In this document: piece after piece, positions 19,588-28,341 of the stretch
Numbering within the stretch: position 1 is the stretch's first letter
Layout of the letters: each line of letters begins with the position of its first letter
Assembly (NCBI RefSeq): GCF_900101885.1
Contig: NZ_FNAN01000011.1
Location: 62,001-126,000 of the forward strand
Length of the DNA stretch: 64,000 nucleotides
From: Dyadobacter soli
GTDB taxonomy: Bacteria > Bacteroidota > Bacteroidia > Cytophagales > Spirosomataceae
Direction of reading: 5' to 3'
Position numbers and translations under genes: made by a program
The notes under the pieces: generated by a model
Databases searched by the model: none
What the model was told of the DNA's origin: nothing
Seen by the model: the letters and a program-made list of their open reading frames with translations, nothing else

Positions 19588-20670
19588 ATGAAAACTTTTG
19601 TACTCACTTCAATGCTGTTGGCGCTAAGTATAGCGGCCATTGCCCAGACCAAAGCCAAAAACGTGGTTATGATCTCCGTCGATGGTTGCCGCTGGCAGGA
19701 GATCTTCCGCGGCGCGGATTCTGTTTTGTTTTATACCAAAAAATACCGTCAGCAGGATTCGGCGGCGATGAGCGTGAAATACTGGGGCAAAAACGTAGCC
19801 GAACGCCGCAACAAGCTCATGCCTTTCTTTTGGAATACCATTTCAAAACAGGGCCAGCTTTACGGTAACCGCGACCTGGGCAACCTCGTGAACGTTCGCA
19901 ACAAATACTGGTTTTCCTACCCGGGCCGCAGCGAAACGCTTTGCGGCTATTACGACGAGAAAATCGACGCCAACGATTATCCGAACAACCCGAACGAGAA
20001 TGTGTTGGAATTTTTCAACAAACAAAAGGGAATGGAAGGCAAAGTGGTCACATTCGCTTCGTGGGACGCGCTTTCACGCATTATCAACCGCGACCGCAAC
20101 GGCATGCTTGTGAATATTCCAGGCGAAAAAGTGAAGGGAAATAACCTCACCGCGGCCCAGAAACTGGCCAACGAGCTGCAAAATTACCTCCCCGAATACT
20201 TCGGTAAAACCGTCCGTTTCGACGCGCACACGTACGCGCTCACCCGCTCGTACATCGAGGCCAACCACCCGCGCGTGGTCCATATCGACTTCGCGGACAT
20301 GGACGAATTCGGCCACCACGGCCAGTACGATTCGTTCCTCGACGGCGCGCATTACGTGGACGCGATGGTAGAAAGCCTCTGGAACTACATGCAAGCCGAT
20401 CCTTTCTACAAAGACAAAACGACCATCATCGTCTACCCCGATCACGGCCGCGGCCTGGGCGACAAATGGACGAGCCACGGCACCTCAGCCCCCGGCTCCA
20501 ACGAAACCTGGATGGCCATTCTCGGCCCCGACACCCCGGCAACCGGCGAAATGAAAGCAAAATCGCAGATTTACCAGGACCAGTTCGCGCAGACGGTGGC
20601 GCAGCTTATGGGATTGAAGTTTACGGCAAACCACCCGGTAGGAGAGCCGGTGAAAACGGTGTTTAAATAA
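19588..20670 (+). CDS. Exported alkaline phosphatase superfamily protein (phosphodiesterase/phosphatase-like)
   Basis: A 360-residue exported enzyme (signal peptide about 1-19, ending AIAQ) of the alkaline phosphatase/nucleotide pyrophosphatase superfamily. Metal-site motifs: VVMISVDGCRWQEIF near the N-terminus, DFADMDEFGHHGQYD in the middle and IIVYPDHGRG with a later SHGT near the C-terminus. The usual nucleophilic Thr/Ser position after the first motif is not obvious, so catalysis type is uncertain. The ATG at 19588 precedes the signal peptide; 33 codons of upstream open frame fall in the spacer hairpin. It follows susC and susD in the same direction and is probably part of their regulon. 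Confidence 0.88.
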   Translation: MKTFVLTSMLLALSIAAIAQTKAKNVVMISVDGCRWQEIFRGADSVLFYTKKYRQQDSAAMSVKYWGKNVAERRNKLMPFFWNTISKQGQLYGNRDLGNLVNVRNKYWFSYPGRSETLCGYYDEKIDANDYPNNPNENVLEFFNKQKGMEGKVVTFASWDALSRIINRDRNGMLVNIPGEKVKGNNLTAAQKLANELQNYLPEYFGKTVRFDAHTYALTRSYIEANHPRVVHIDFADMDEFGHHGQYDSFLDGAHYVDAMVESLWNYMQADPFYKDKTTIIVYPDHGRGLGDKWTSHGTSAPGSNETWMAILGPDTPATGEMKAKSQIYQDQFAQTVAQLMGLKFTANHPVGEPVKTVFK

Positions 20671-20871
20671 TGCAGCACCATCTACACGTCCGCCGCGCCC
20701 GAGAACGCGGCATCAAAGTTTCCGACGAAGATTGGTGATCATAAGGTCAGGTTGTGATGGATTGTTACCGTTAATTCATTTATACCGTTAGCTTGGTAAG
20801 TATGCGTTTAACGAGTGATAGTTTTCGAAATGAATGTGTTATTTTCGATACGAACTAAATACTATACCACT

Positions 20872-21045
20872 ATGAAGTATAAGGGAGACACGATATCGCA
20901 ACCAGTCGTGGGGAAACAAGCCAAGGCGTTGGTAAAAGCTATTAAATCAGGTGGTTATATCGCGAATGAGCAAGCACTGGCTACTGCGCGGAGGATTGCT
21001 GAGCGAATTGTACAAAAAGAGAAAAATGAGAGAAATGAGATTTGA
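20872..21045 (+). CDS. 57-aa protein overlapping a GNAT gene; candidate antitoxin
   Basis: A 57-residue, strongly basic, mostly helical protein. Its reading frame overlaps the start of the GNAT gene by 11 or 20 bases, so the two are translationally linked. There is no ribbon-helix-helix signature of the DUF1778 type usual for GNAT toxin partners; a two-helix LVKAIKSGGYIANEQALATARRIAERI segment dominates. Position, size and the toxin-like partner suggest an antitoxin. That function is inference, and homologues are not known to me. Confidence 0.65.
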   Translation: MKYKGDTISQPVVGKQAKALVKAIKSGGYIANEQALATARRIAERIVQKEKNERNEI

Positions 21046-21610
21046 AGGGATCGACTTTTCTAAATGTGAAGTGAAAGAAATGGCCCCTGACTCAGATAAC
21101 CTGGGTCAGGGTTTTAAATGTATTCGAAATGATTTTGCTACCTACATCAAGGGGCGAAAAATTAGAATGGAATGCAGATCGATGACTAGCAAATGCTGGA
21201 TCGTAGAGCATGGCAGTAATCTTGCAGGTTATATCACATTAATGGCGGACAAGTTAACTAGTGAATACTGTTTGCTAGAAAATGAAGGTATTGTGTACAA
21301 AACATTTCCGGCAATCAAAATCGGATGGCTCGCTGCGGACAGGCGTGCGAAGGGTGTCGGAAGCCGACTTTTGGAATGGGCAATACAGTACGTAACTACT
21401 GATTTGGCGAATCGCGTAGGCATCAGATTTATTACAGTAGATGCATTGTATGACCCGGATACTGGTTACGATATATCAGGATATTACGAGCGTTTCGGCT
21501 TCGAGCGTGTGAATATTGAAAATGCCCAGCCATGCGGGAATTTCAGGACCATGTATTTTGATATAAAATCCGTGGCAGAACACGCGAAGGCTATCAGGAA
21601 GTCAGTCTGA
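21026..21610 (+). CDS. TacT-like GNAT acetyltransferase (candidate toxin)
   Basis: A 194-residue GNAT protein (191 if the second ATG at 21035 is used). Acetyl-CoA binding motif A is WLAADRRAKGVGSRLLEWA, with the R/Q-x-x-G-x-G/A core RAKGVG. Flanking features match the TacT/AtaT class of toxins: FKCIRNDFATYI near residue 35 (FdCgnexLnxyl-like), LAGYITLMADKL, PAIKIGWLA, and the terminal VDALYDP...GYYERFGF block. TacT-like toxins acetylate aminoacyl-tRNA. The small upstream overlapping gene supports a toxin-antitoxin reading. It could also be an ordinary acetyltransferase. Confidence 0.85.
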   Translation: MREMRFEGIDFSKCEVKEMAPDSDNLGQGFKCIRNDFATYIKGRKIRMECRSMTSKCWIVEHGSNLAGYITLMADKLTSEYCLLENEGIVYKTFPAIKIGWLAADRRAKGVGSRLLEWAIQYVTTDLANRVGIRFITVDALYDPDTGYDISGYYERFGFERVNIENAQPCGNFRTMYFDIKSVAEHAKAIRKSV

Positions 21611-21700
21611 TTTAATGCAAATTTTACCGTTCCAAGCTCGTTTTTTGCTAGCTTGCCATTAGTAAGATACCAAAAGGCTGATAAATGGCAGCCATCCGTA

Positions 21701-22840
21701 ATGAAATCAGATTTTTCCAAGAAATTCTCCAAACCGGTTTTCAAAAAAGACGTTCCCGACGATACATTCAAGTACCTGCCTGCTCCCAAACCGTCCGGAA
21801 AATATCCGTATCATTTAGATCTCGAAGCCGTTGATCCGGTACCGGACCAGCACAAGCTGGCGTTTCATATGGTGGGCGACACGGGAAGCATCCGCACGCC
21901 GGATTTCCAGAAACTGGTGGTGGGAGAGATGGAGAAGCAGTTCGAGGCTGCCGAGAAAACTGGTTACGAACCGCAATTCCTCTTTCACCTCGGCGATGTG
22001 GTGTACAACCACGGCGAAGCCAGCCAGTACCAGCGGCAGTTTTTTGAACCCTACAAAAAATACCCGGGCCCTATTTTCGCGATCCCCGGTAACCACGACA
22101 GCGATATCAATCCTGAAAGCCCCGTGCGCTATAACAGCCTGGACGCATTCAAGGCTGTTTTTTGCGACACCGAGCGCCGAACGGTTGCATTCAGCGGCAA
22201 TGCGGAGCGGAAAAGTATGGTGCAGCCCAATGTGTACTGGACGCTCCTGACGCCGCTCGCGAATATCATCGGTTTGTATTCCAATGTGACGAAGTTCGGC
22301 GCGGTAGCCGACGAGCAGCGCCAATGGCTGATCCACGAACTCAAAAGGGCCGATAGCGAGCGTCCGCATAAAGCGGTAATCCTCTGCCTGCACCATTCCG
22401 CGTATTCGGCGGATATCAACCACGGTTCGAGCATGCCGATGATCGAATTGCTGGAAGGGGTTTTTGAAGAAACGGGCATTTATCCCGACATCGTTTTCAG
22501 CGGGCACGTGCATAATTACCAGCGTTTCAGCAGGCATTATAAAAGCGGTCAAAATGGGGGTAGGGTATTACCTTTTATCGTGGCTGGCAGCGGTGGGTAC
22601 GATGAGCTCCACCCAGTAGCTTACACGAGCGACTACCGTTTCAAAAGCGACCTGCCCGAGTTCGACGGCGTTAACCTCGAACACAGCTGCGATACCAAGC
22701 ACGGGTTCCTGAAAGTGCTCCTGGAAAGAAATGCGGACGGCATTACGCTCACGGTGGAATTCTACACGCTCCCGCACGAGCGGCGCGTGGAAGCGGGCGT
22801 GAATGCAGCTCTGGAAGATCGGTTCGCAATGAAAATCTAA
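21701..22840 (+). CDS. Cytoplasmic calcineurin-like metallophosphoesterase
   Basis: A 379-residue metallophosphoesterase without a signal peptide. Motifs in order: FHMVGDTGS, LFHLGDVVYNHGE (GDxxx), IPGNHDSD (GNHD), LCLHHSAYS and FSGHVHNYQR (GHxH). Spacing between the HHS block and the final GHVH is as in purple-acid-type and tartrate-resistant relatives, and the C-terminal HxYxR-like tail (EFYTLPHE) is present. The ATG at 21701 is chosen over a frame opening at 21653 because conservation begins after it. It ends three bases before the convergent LytTR gene. Substrate unknown. Confidence 0.88.
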   Translation: MKSDFSKKFSKPVFKKDVPDDTFKYLPAPKPSGKYPYHLDLEAVDPVPDQHKLAFHMVGDTGSIRTPDFQKLVVGEMEKQFEAAEKTGYEPQFLFHLGDVVYNHGEASQYQRQFFEPYKKYPGPIFAIPGNHDSDINPESPVRYNSLDAFKAVFCDTERRTVAFSGNAERKSMVQPNVYWTLLTPLANIIGLYSNVTKFGAVADEQRQWLIHELKRADSERPHKAVILCLHHSAYSADINHGSSMPMIELLEGVFEETGIYPDIVFSGHVHNYQRFSRHYKSGQNGGRVLPFIVAGSGGYDELHPVAYTSDYRFKSDLPEFDGVNLEHSCDTKHGFLKVLLERNADGITLTVEFYTLPHERRVEAGVNAALEDRFAMKI

Positions 22841-22842
22841 CG

Positions 22843-23628
22843 TTACTTACCCATCCAGACCTTAAAATCGCTCACTTTTTCCCTGCTCACGAGCGCCTCC
22901 TTGTTATGCACGGGGCGTAATGTGAGCGCGAGGCGGTTACCGAAGTAAGGGTCGATTTTGTCGACTGAGCGGTGGGTTACCATCATCCCGCGGTTGATCC
23001 TGAAAAACCGGGACGGGTCTAGCGACTCGGCGAGTTCGTCGAGGGTGTAGTCGACGAGCATTTTCTGATTCGAATCGGTCATGAAGAAACTGTACCGGTC
23101 GTCGGTGAAGAAATAGGCGATCTCGCCGACTTCGATGGATAGCATTTTTTGCCCCTGTTTCACCAGAAAACGCTGACGGTACTCCACGGAGGATGCTTTT
23201 TTGAAGTCTTCCAGCAGCCTACGGATACCTGCTAATGATTGATCTCCCGCAGGCTGGACCTTCATTTTCTCATACTTCTGCAATGCCCGTTGCAGATCGT
23301 CGCGGTGCACGGGTTTCAGCAGGTAATCGATGCTGTTGTGTTTGAATGCCTGCAACGCGTATTCATCGTAGGAAGTGGTGAAAATGATCGCGCTCGAAAC
23401 TTCAATACGGTTGAAGATTTCGAAACTCTGGCCGTCGGACAGTTCGATGTCGAGGAAAATCAGGTCTGGGTCGGCATTACCGGCGGCGCGGTTTTCCTGT
23501 ACCCATTCCACGGTTTGCTCGATGCTGTCGGTAACACCCGCAATATGCAGCGACGGCGCTACTTCACCGATCATTTTTTTCAGGCGGCGGACCGACAAGT
23601 CTTCGTCTTCAACGATAAGCGCATTCAT
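22843..23628 (-). CDS. LytTR-family response regulator
   Basis: A 261-residue response regulator. The receiver domain runs over residues 1-120 with the acidic pair EDED (8-11), phospho-acceptor Asp60 in LIFLDIEL, and the conserved Lys in LLKPVHRDDL. The C-terminal LytTR DNA-binding domain (about 155-260) contains EIAYFFTDDRYSF, FFRINRGMMVTHRSVDKIDP and a VSREKVSDFK end. Its start lies four bases from the end of the LytS-like kinase gene at 23633, with which it forms a two-component pair. Target genes are not evident nearby. Confidence 0.94.
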   Translation of the reverse strand: MNALIVEDEDLSVRRLKKMIGEVAPSLHIAGVTDSIEQTVEWVQENRAAGNADPDLIFLDIELSDGQSFEIFNRIEVSSAIIFTTSYDEYALQAFKHNSIDYLLKPVHRDDLQRALQKYEKMKVQPAGDQSLAGIRRLLEDFKKASSVEYRQRFLVKQGQKMLSIEVGEIAYFFTDDRYSFFMTDSNQKMLVDYTLDELAESLDPSRFFRINRGMMVTHRSVDKIDPYFGNRLALTLRPVHNKEALVSREKVSDFKVWMGK

Positions 23629-23632
23629 ACTT

Positions 23633-24742
23633 TCAGGAAATCAGTGGTAAGGTTACTGTAAAAAACTCGTGGTTGCTTTCGATCACCGGTTGGGGCAGGC
23701 CCGGGCGGTATTCGCTCAATAGTTCGTATTTGGTCACAATATTCGTGAGGCCTACGTGCGTGGATTCGATGTTTTCGGCACCGGCGGTCAGGTTTTTCTT
23801 TTGCAAATTGTTCCGTACCATCAGCTGTCCTTCCACAGTGCTCAATATAAAAATCGTGAGCGGCCGGCTGGCGCGTATCACATTGTGTTTCACGGCATTT
23901 TCGACGAGTAGTTGCAATGTCAATGGCGGAATGCGGCTGTCCAGGAAACACTCTTCCACATGAATGTAAAGCTTCATACCATCGCCATAACGCGTTTTAA
24001 GCAAATGCCCGTACGATTCTATGAACGACAATTCTTTTTTTAACGTCGTTAACTGCCCCAAATCGCCCTGATCGACCGAGGAATGGTTTGTTTGCAAAAG
24101 ATAGCGGTAAACCCGCGCCATTTCATCCACAAACTGCTCAGCCTTCTCCGGATCTTCGCCGATCAATGCCGAAAGGGAATTTAAGGTATTGAATAAAAAA
24201 TGCGGGCTGATCTGCGCTTTCAGGCTTTCGAGCTGGCCGTTGACATTCTCCTTCATCAACCGCTCGGTATTGATCTCGTGCTGCCGCCAGCGCCCGAGGG
24301 CGTCAAATGTCTCCCACAGGCCGGTAAACAGCACAATCGCTGCAAGATTTACAACATAAATAATCACGAGTGTGTGAACGGTCAGTGAAGCGCCGAAGAT
24401 TTTCTGGCCGATGTAAAGCCAGGCAATCAGTACCATAAAACCGCCCGAAACCAATGCATGTACCGATATCGACAGCGCCACACGGATGAGCGTTTTCGGT
24501 AAATCACTGTAATGCCTCGTAATGTAACCCGCCACGCGCGATTGCAACGCGTAAGCCGCCGACAGGATAACCGCATTCAGCAAAGTAGCTTTCAGGAACA
24601 GGCTGATGTTGCTGAAAACGTGTGCGCCGACGGTGATATAATTGAAAAACAACAGGAACGCCACCGCGGCCAGGGCATTAGCAGGCGCGCTTCCCGAAGG
24701 GATTTTGTCCGGAAGTTTTTCAAACAATGCTTTCTTCTTCAT
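23633..24742 (-). CDS. LytS/YehU-type sensor histidine kinase
   Basis: A 369-residue kinase. Four membrane segments occupy residues about 20-160, then the His_kinase domain with phospho-accepting His in LKAQISPHFLFNTLNSLSALI, and a degenerate HATPase (PPLTLQLLVENAVKHNVI as N-box, ending in THVGLTNIVTKYELLSE). No extracellular domain is present, so it probably senses within or at the membrane. Directly upstream of, and cotranscribed with, the LytTR regulator. Confidence 0.92.
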   Translation of the reverse strand: MKKKALFEKLPDKIPSGSAPANALAAVAFLLFFNYITVGAHVFSNISLFLKATLLNAVILSAAYALQSRVAGYITRHYSDLPKTLIRVALSISVHALVSGGFMVLIAWLYIGQKIFGASLTVHTLVIIYVVNLAAIVLFTGLWETFDALGRWRQHEINTERLMKENVNGQLESLKAQISPHFLFNTLNSLSALIGEDPEKAEQFVDEMARVYRYLLQTNHSSVDQGDLGQLTTLKKELSFIESYGHLLKTRYGDGMKLYIHVEECFLDSRIPPLTLQLLVENAVKHNVIRASRPLTIFILSTVEGQLMVRNNLQKKNLTAGAENIESTHVGLTNIVTKYELLSEYRPGLPQPVIESNHEFFTVTLPLIS

Positions 24743-24856
24743 GGTCAGGCAGTCGGTTCGGCCATGACAAGCTTCGCGACAGTTTCAAAAATAGTGTAAT
24801 ACCGGAAAATGCAAGCGGGTAAGTTGCACCAACTGTATTTTTAATGGCATGAATTG

Positions 24857-25909
24857 TCATTGCGCGTGAACCTGGGCTATCCCGTCGGGCAGAAGCGGGA
24901 TCGTCACGGAGAATAGCTCTTCATTTTCCTGAATATCCAATGTGCGGGAAGTAAAAGTGCGCAGTTGCGCTGAAAGCCCCCGCAGGCCCGTGCCGGTGGC
25001 GCCGAGGGTGCGGTGGCGCATCTGAACATTGTTGGTAACCCTGATCGCCCGGTCGTCGGTGAGGGCGATGGTGATCGTCAACGGGCGGCTGGTGGATAAT
25101 ATGTTGTATTGGACGGCATTGTCGACCAGTATTTGCAGCACGAGCGGCGGGATAGTCAGGTCGGGCGGGCAGCGGCCGGGGAGGTGCACCACGAGCGCAT
25201 CGTGGTGGCGCACATTCAGCAGCCGCACATATACTTCGAGGAAACTGAGTTCGGATTGCAGCGGTACAAGTTCCGTACGCCCGCCTTGGAGCATATAGCG
25301 GTAAATGCGGGCCAGGTCTTCCACAAAATCCTCGGCCTGCATCGGGTCGGCGTTGATGAGCGACGAAAGCGTATTCAGGCTGTTGAACAAAAAATGCGGG
25401 TTAACCTGTCCTTTCAAGGCGTCGAACTCTACTTCCAGGGTCTTGCGGGCTAGTTTTTCGTCGTCGGCCTGGTCGTTTTTCCACTGTTGCAACGCATAGA
25501 ACAACCCGAGCAACGCGCAGATAAATGCATCGCAGAGCAAGCCCACCAGTGCCATCGGCCAGATCGTGGCCCAACTGAAATCGACTTCAAGTCCCGGCAC
25601 GAGACTGTAAATCCAGATATCGAAAACCATCAGGAGCACGGTCGCCACGGCTAGTTTCCAGAGCATTCTCAGCATTTGCCGGATGATCTGTCCCTCCGCC
25701 GCACTGCCGGCCGTTTTGCGTATCACGATCGTCAGGATCACCACCGAAAACCAGTAAAGCACCAACGCGAGCGCCGTCCCGGTCAGGAAAGTGGGCAAAT
25801 GAAGAAAGTACCGTTCGCCCAGCACATAATAGTTGCCCAGCGCAAAGCAGACGGGCATCATCGCGAGATGGTACCACCATTCATACTTCGAAAAAAAGGC
25901 CGGTTTCAT
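24857..25909 (-). CDS. Second LytS/YehU-type sensor histidine kinase
   Basis: A 350-residue kinase with the same layout as its downstream neighbour: four N-terminal membrane segments, LKGQVNPHFLFNSLNTLSSLI with the phospho-accepting His, PPLVLQILVDNAVQYNIL, and GTGLRGLSAQLR. It stands 114 bases upstream of the other kinase and has no regulator of its own. It may be a paralogue from duplication that feeds the same LytTR regulator; that is inference. The ATG at 25909 is preferred over one 12 codons upstream because it precedes the first aligned segment. Confidence 0.9.
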   Translation of the reverse strand: MKPAFFSKYEWWYHLAMMPVCFALGNYYVLGERYFLHLPTFLTGTALALVLYWFSVVILTIVIRKTAGSAAEGQIIRQMLRMLWKLAVATVLLMVFDIWIYSLVPGLEVDFSWATIWPMALVGLLCDAFICALLGLFYALQQWKNDQADDEKLARKTLEVEFDALKGQVNPHFLFNSLNTLSSLINADPMQAEDFVEDLARIYRYMLQGGRTELVPLQSELSFLEVYVRLLNVRHHDALVVHLPGRCPPDLTIPPLVLQILVDNAVQYNILSTSRPLTITIALTDDRAIRVTNNVQMRHRTLGATGTGLRGLSAQLRTFTSRTLDIQENEELFSVTIPLLPDGIAQVHAQ

Positions 25910-26169
25910 GGTTAGGTGTCTGATAATGGACTGAACAGCGTGCAAAATTAAAAGAATTCGGAAAGCGGTTGGTATTACCGTTGCCGGCTGCTACTTTCCG
26001 GTAGACATTTCGATCCCTATTTTTATTTTGAATGAAAATAATCAGCATTGCGCGGTTTAATAATTTGTAATTAAACTAAATAGGGTATTTCTTTGCTGCA
26101 AAAGCGTTCAGCCGCGTTTTTGAGCTTCAAAAGCGCATTTGCCGACCGCTGTCAACCCAAACTGCATTC

Positions 26170-27441
26170 ATGTCTCAGAAAAAGACAGCCTTCGGCAAGC
26201 TCATCGGAACGTTACACCTCTGGCTGGGGCTGGCCTCCGGGATCGTGATCATTGTATTGGGCCTCACCGGCGCGATTTATGTTTTTACAGACGAACTCAA
26301 ACCGTTGGTTTACCAGGACCGTCTTTTTATTCAACCAGAAAATAAACCTAAACTCCCGCTGAGCCAACTGCTCGCCGCTGCCCAAAAGGCGGTGGGAGAG
26401 AAGCGGCCCGTGACGCGCGTGGAAATATCCTCGCAGCCCGACAGGACATATATTTTCAGGGCGCTGAAAGTCGATAAGGATGGTTTTTCACATTGGGATT
26501 ATTACAAATATTACTTCCGGGCGTATGTGAACCCTTACAATGGCAAGGTTGTAAAGCTTGAAAATTCCGAAAACGAGTTCTTTACCGTCATTCTCGGGCT
26601 TCATATGCGAATGCTTTTCGGCGAGAAAATAGGGCATGCGGTGGTCAGCTATTCGGTGCTGGCTTTTGTATTGATACTTATTTCGGGGCTGGTACTGTGG
26701 TGGCCTTCGAAATGGAATAAGTCGGGTACGGACAAGAGCTTCAAAATCAAATGGAATGCCAAATGGAAGCGGGTCAATTACGATTTACATAATGTATTGG
26801 GCTTCTATGCGTGCGTGCTCCTTTTTATGAGCGCGGTTACCGGCCTGGTGTGGGCATTCGACTGGTTCGAAAAAGGTGTGAAAACCATCGCCGATGGCGG
26901 AAAGCTGGCCGAGGTTCCGGCTGTTTTCTCCGATTCGACCCAAAATAAGGACATAACAGCCATCGACCGGGTGTTCGCGACATTGCAAACCGACCAGCCG
27001 ACTGCCTACGGTTATCTCATCAATTTCCCGGCGGCAGGCAAATTGCCCATCAATGCATCTACCTACTTAACAGGTAGCAACCGCTACGACCGTATCCAGG
27101 GGCAGTACGACCAGTTTACCGGCGCAAAACTGCGCTCCCGGTCCTTCGACGAACTGACCAACGGTGAAAAAGCCTACGCCATGAATTTCGACCTGCACGT
27201 AGGTGCCTGGGCGGGGTTAACGAGCAAAATCCTTACTTTTTTCGCGGGATTGATCTGCGCCAGCTTGCCTGTTACCGGTTTCGTGATCTGGTGGGGACGG
27301 CGGAAGAAGGAAGTTAAAGGAGGAAAGGGAGTAAGGGGAGGAAAGGGAGGAATGGTTGCTCCTGTCCGGGCGGGTGCCGGGAAGGTCGGCCGGCCTGCTT
27401 TTGTATCGATGTCATCCCGCTTGTCCGAGGAAGAAAAATAA
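26170..27441 (+). CDS. PepSY-associated TM-helix protein
   Basis: A 423-residue protein with four membrane segments of the PepSY_TM family. The first pair of helices is typical (LHLWLGLASGIVIIVLGLTGAIYVF with the conserved early His), and later LHMRMLFGEKIGHAVV and YDLHNVLGFYACVLLFMSAVTG repeat the His-containing helix pattern. Such proteins are often found with TonB-dependent iron-siderophore receptors and may act as ferric reductases; no receptor is adjacent here. The C-terminus has a short GGKGVRGGKGG tail coded by a purine-rich GGAGGAAAGG repeat, and it overlaps the convergent gene by 30 bases. Confidence 0.85.
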   Translation: MSQKKTAFGKLIGTLHLWLGLASGIVIIVLGLTGAIYVFTDELKPLVYQDRLFIQPENKPKLPLSQLLAAAQKAVGEKRPVTRVEISSQPDRTYIFRALKVDKDGFSHWDYYKYYFRAYVNPYNGKVVKLENSENEFFTVILGLHMRMLFGEKIGHAVVSYSVLAFVLILISGLVLWWPSKWNKSGTDKSFKIKWNAKWKRVNYDLHNVLGFYACVLLFMSAVTGLVWAFDWFEKGVKTIADGGKLAEVPAVFSDSTQNKDITAIDRVFATLQTDQPTAYGYLINFPAAGKLPINASTYLTGSNRYDRIQGQYDQFTGAKLRSRSFDELTNGEKAYAMNFDLHVGAWAGLTSKILTFFAGLICASLPVTGFVIWWGRRKKEVKGGKGVRGGKGGMVAPVRAGAGKVGRPAFVSMSSRLSEEEK

Positions 27442-28134
27442 GCCGATTACAGCCGAAGAGAATATCAGCCAGCCCCAGAATATCCTCGCGGGCGGCATAC
27501 TCCCATGCATGAGCACGCGTATGCCCAAAGGCAGCAATGCCACGCAGGCGCAGCCCGTAGCGATCACCGACATAACAGTGCCGCCCTTCAACACCCCGAT
27601 CATCAGGGCCGACATCATGGCCAGCGCCACCACACCCCAGGGCGGCAGCGTCCCCGACAGCCATGCACCAACGGCAAGTACCGCCCAGCCAAACAAAATA
27701 GCCCCCGAAAGTGTGGAAACGATGTGAAATGCGCCGTAAGATTGCGCAACTACTTCCGTTGCCTTCGGTAGGCCCAGGGTATTGACCAGCTGAAATGCCA
27801 GGTGGTTGATCCCGGAGTGGAACGTCCTCGCAAAAAGCCCGAACAATACCAGGCTGCCACCCCAGACGGCCCACATCGGCTTGGTACGGCCGATCAGGTT
27901 GGCAAGTGTGATAATGGCCGGCCACAGCAGCATGTTACCTGCCAGGAACAGGCTGTAAGCGGTGAACATCAGCGTGGGATGGCTCTGGTAGGCGCTCAGC
28001 TGTGCCGGAAAGAAGAAATCGAAGCGGAACTTCAACAGCTCGCCCGCGAGCAGCAACACGGGCGCAAGCACGAGCGAAATGCCGCCCAGCCAGCGCCCGG
28101 GAAATGGGAATTGTTGTTCTTCAAAAGTGTTCAT
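27412..28134 (-). CDS. Integral membrane hypothetical protein
   Basis: A 240-residue protein of about seven hydrophobic helices (ISLVLAPVLLLAGELL, LMFTAYSLFLAGNMLLWPAI, MWAVWGGSLVLFGLF, GAILFGWAVLAVGAWL, GVVALAMMSALMIGV and others). I do not recognise the family. The ATG at 28134 follows a strong TAGCTTTG box by 15 bases and precedes a short hydrophilic tail; an ATG six codons upstream is possible. It runs convergent to the PepSY gene with overlapping 3' ends. Probably monocistronic. Confidence 0.75.
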   Translation of the reverse strand: MNTFEEQQFPFPGRWLGGISLVLAPVLLLAGELLKFRFDFFFPAQLSAYQSHPTLMFTAYSLFLAGNMLLWPAIITLANLIGRTKPMWAVWGGSLVLFGLFARTFHSGINHLAFQLVNTLGLPKATEVVAQSYGAFHIVSTLSGAILFGWAVLAVGAWLSGTLPPWGVVALAMMSALMIGVLKGGTVMSVIATGCACVALLPLGIRVLMHGSMPPARIFWGWLIFSSAVIGLFFFLGQAG

Positions 28135-28149
28135 GGTTAATAGTTTTAA

Positions 28150-28185
28150 CAAAGCTATGCAATGTTAGGTACTATGCATTGCATA
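28150..28185 (-). promoter_or_regulatory. -7 box with an adjacent 9-bp inverted repeat
   Basis: On the minus strand TAGCTTTG (28157-28150) matches the -7 consensus and ends 15 bases before the membrane-protein ATG. Immediately upstream, TATGCAATG (28156-28164) and its exact complement (28177-28185) form a 9-bp inverted repeat with a 12-base spacer, an operator-like layout in the -33 area. Confidence 0.5.
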
Positions 28186-28341
28186 CTACATAATTGGCGA
28201 TATAAATGGTTGTACGGCAGCAGCCCTTACTCCTGACCGCCGCATCTCGGCGTTGGCGGTTCCACTGGGAAACAAATCAACCGGATCAGTTCAGCTTTGC
28301 AAAATAATGTAGATCAGCAGCGGAAATAGTAGATAACCGGC

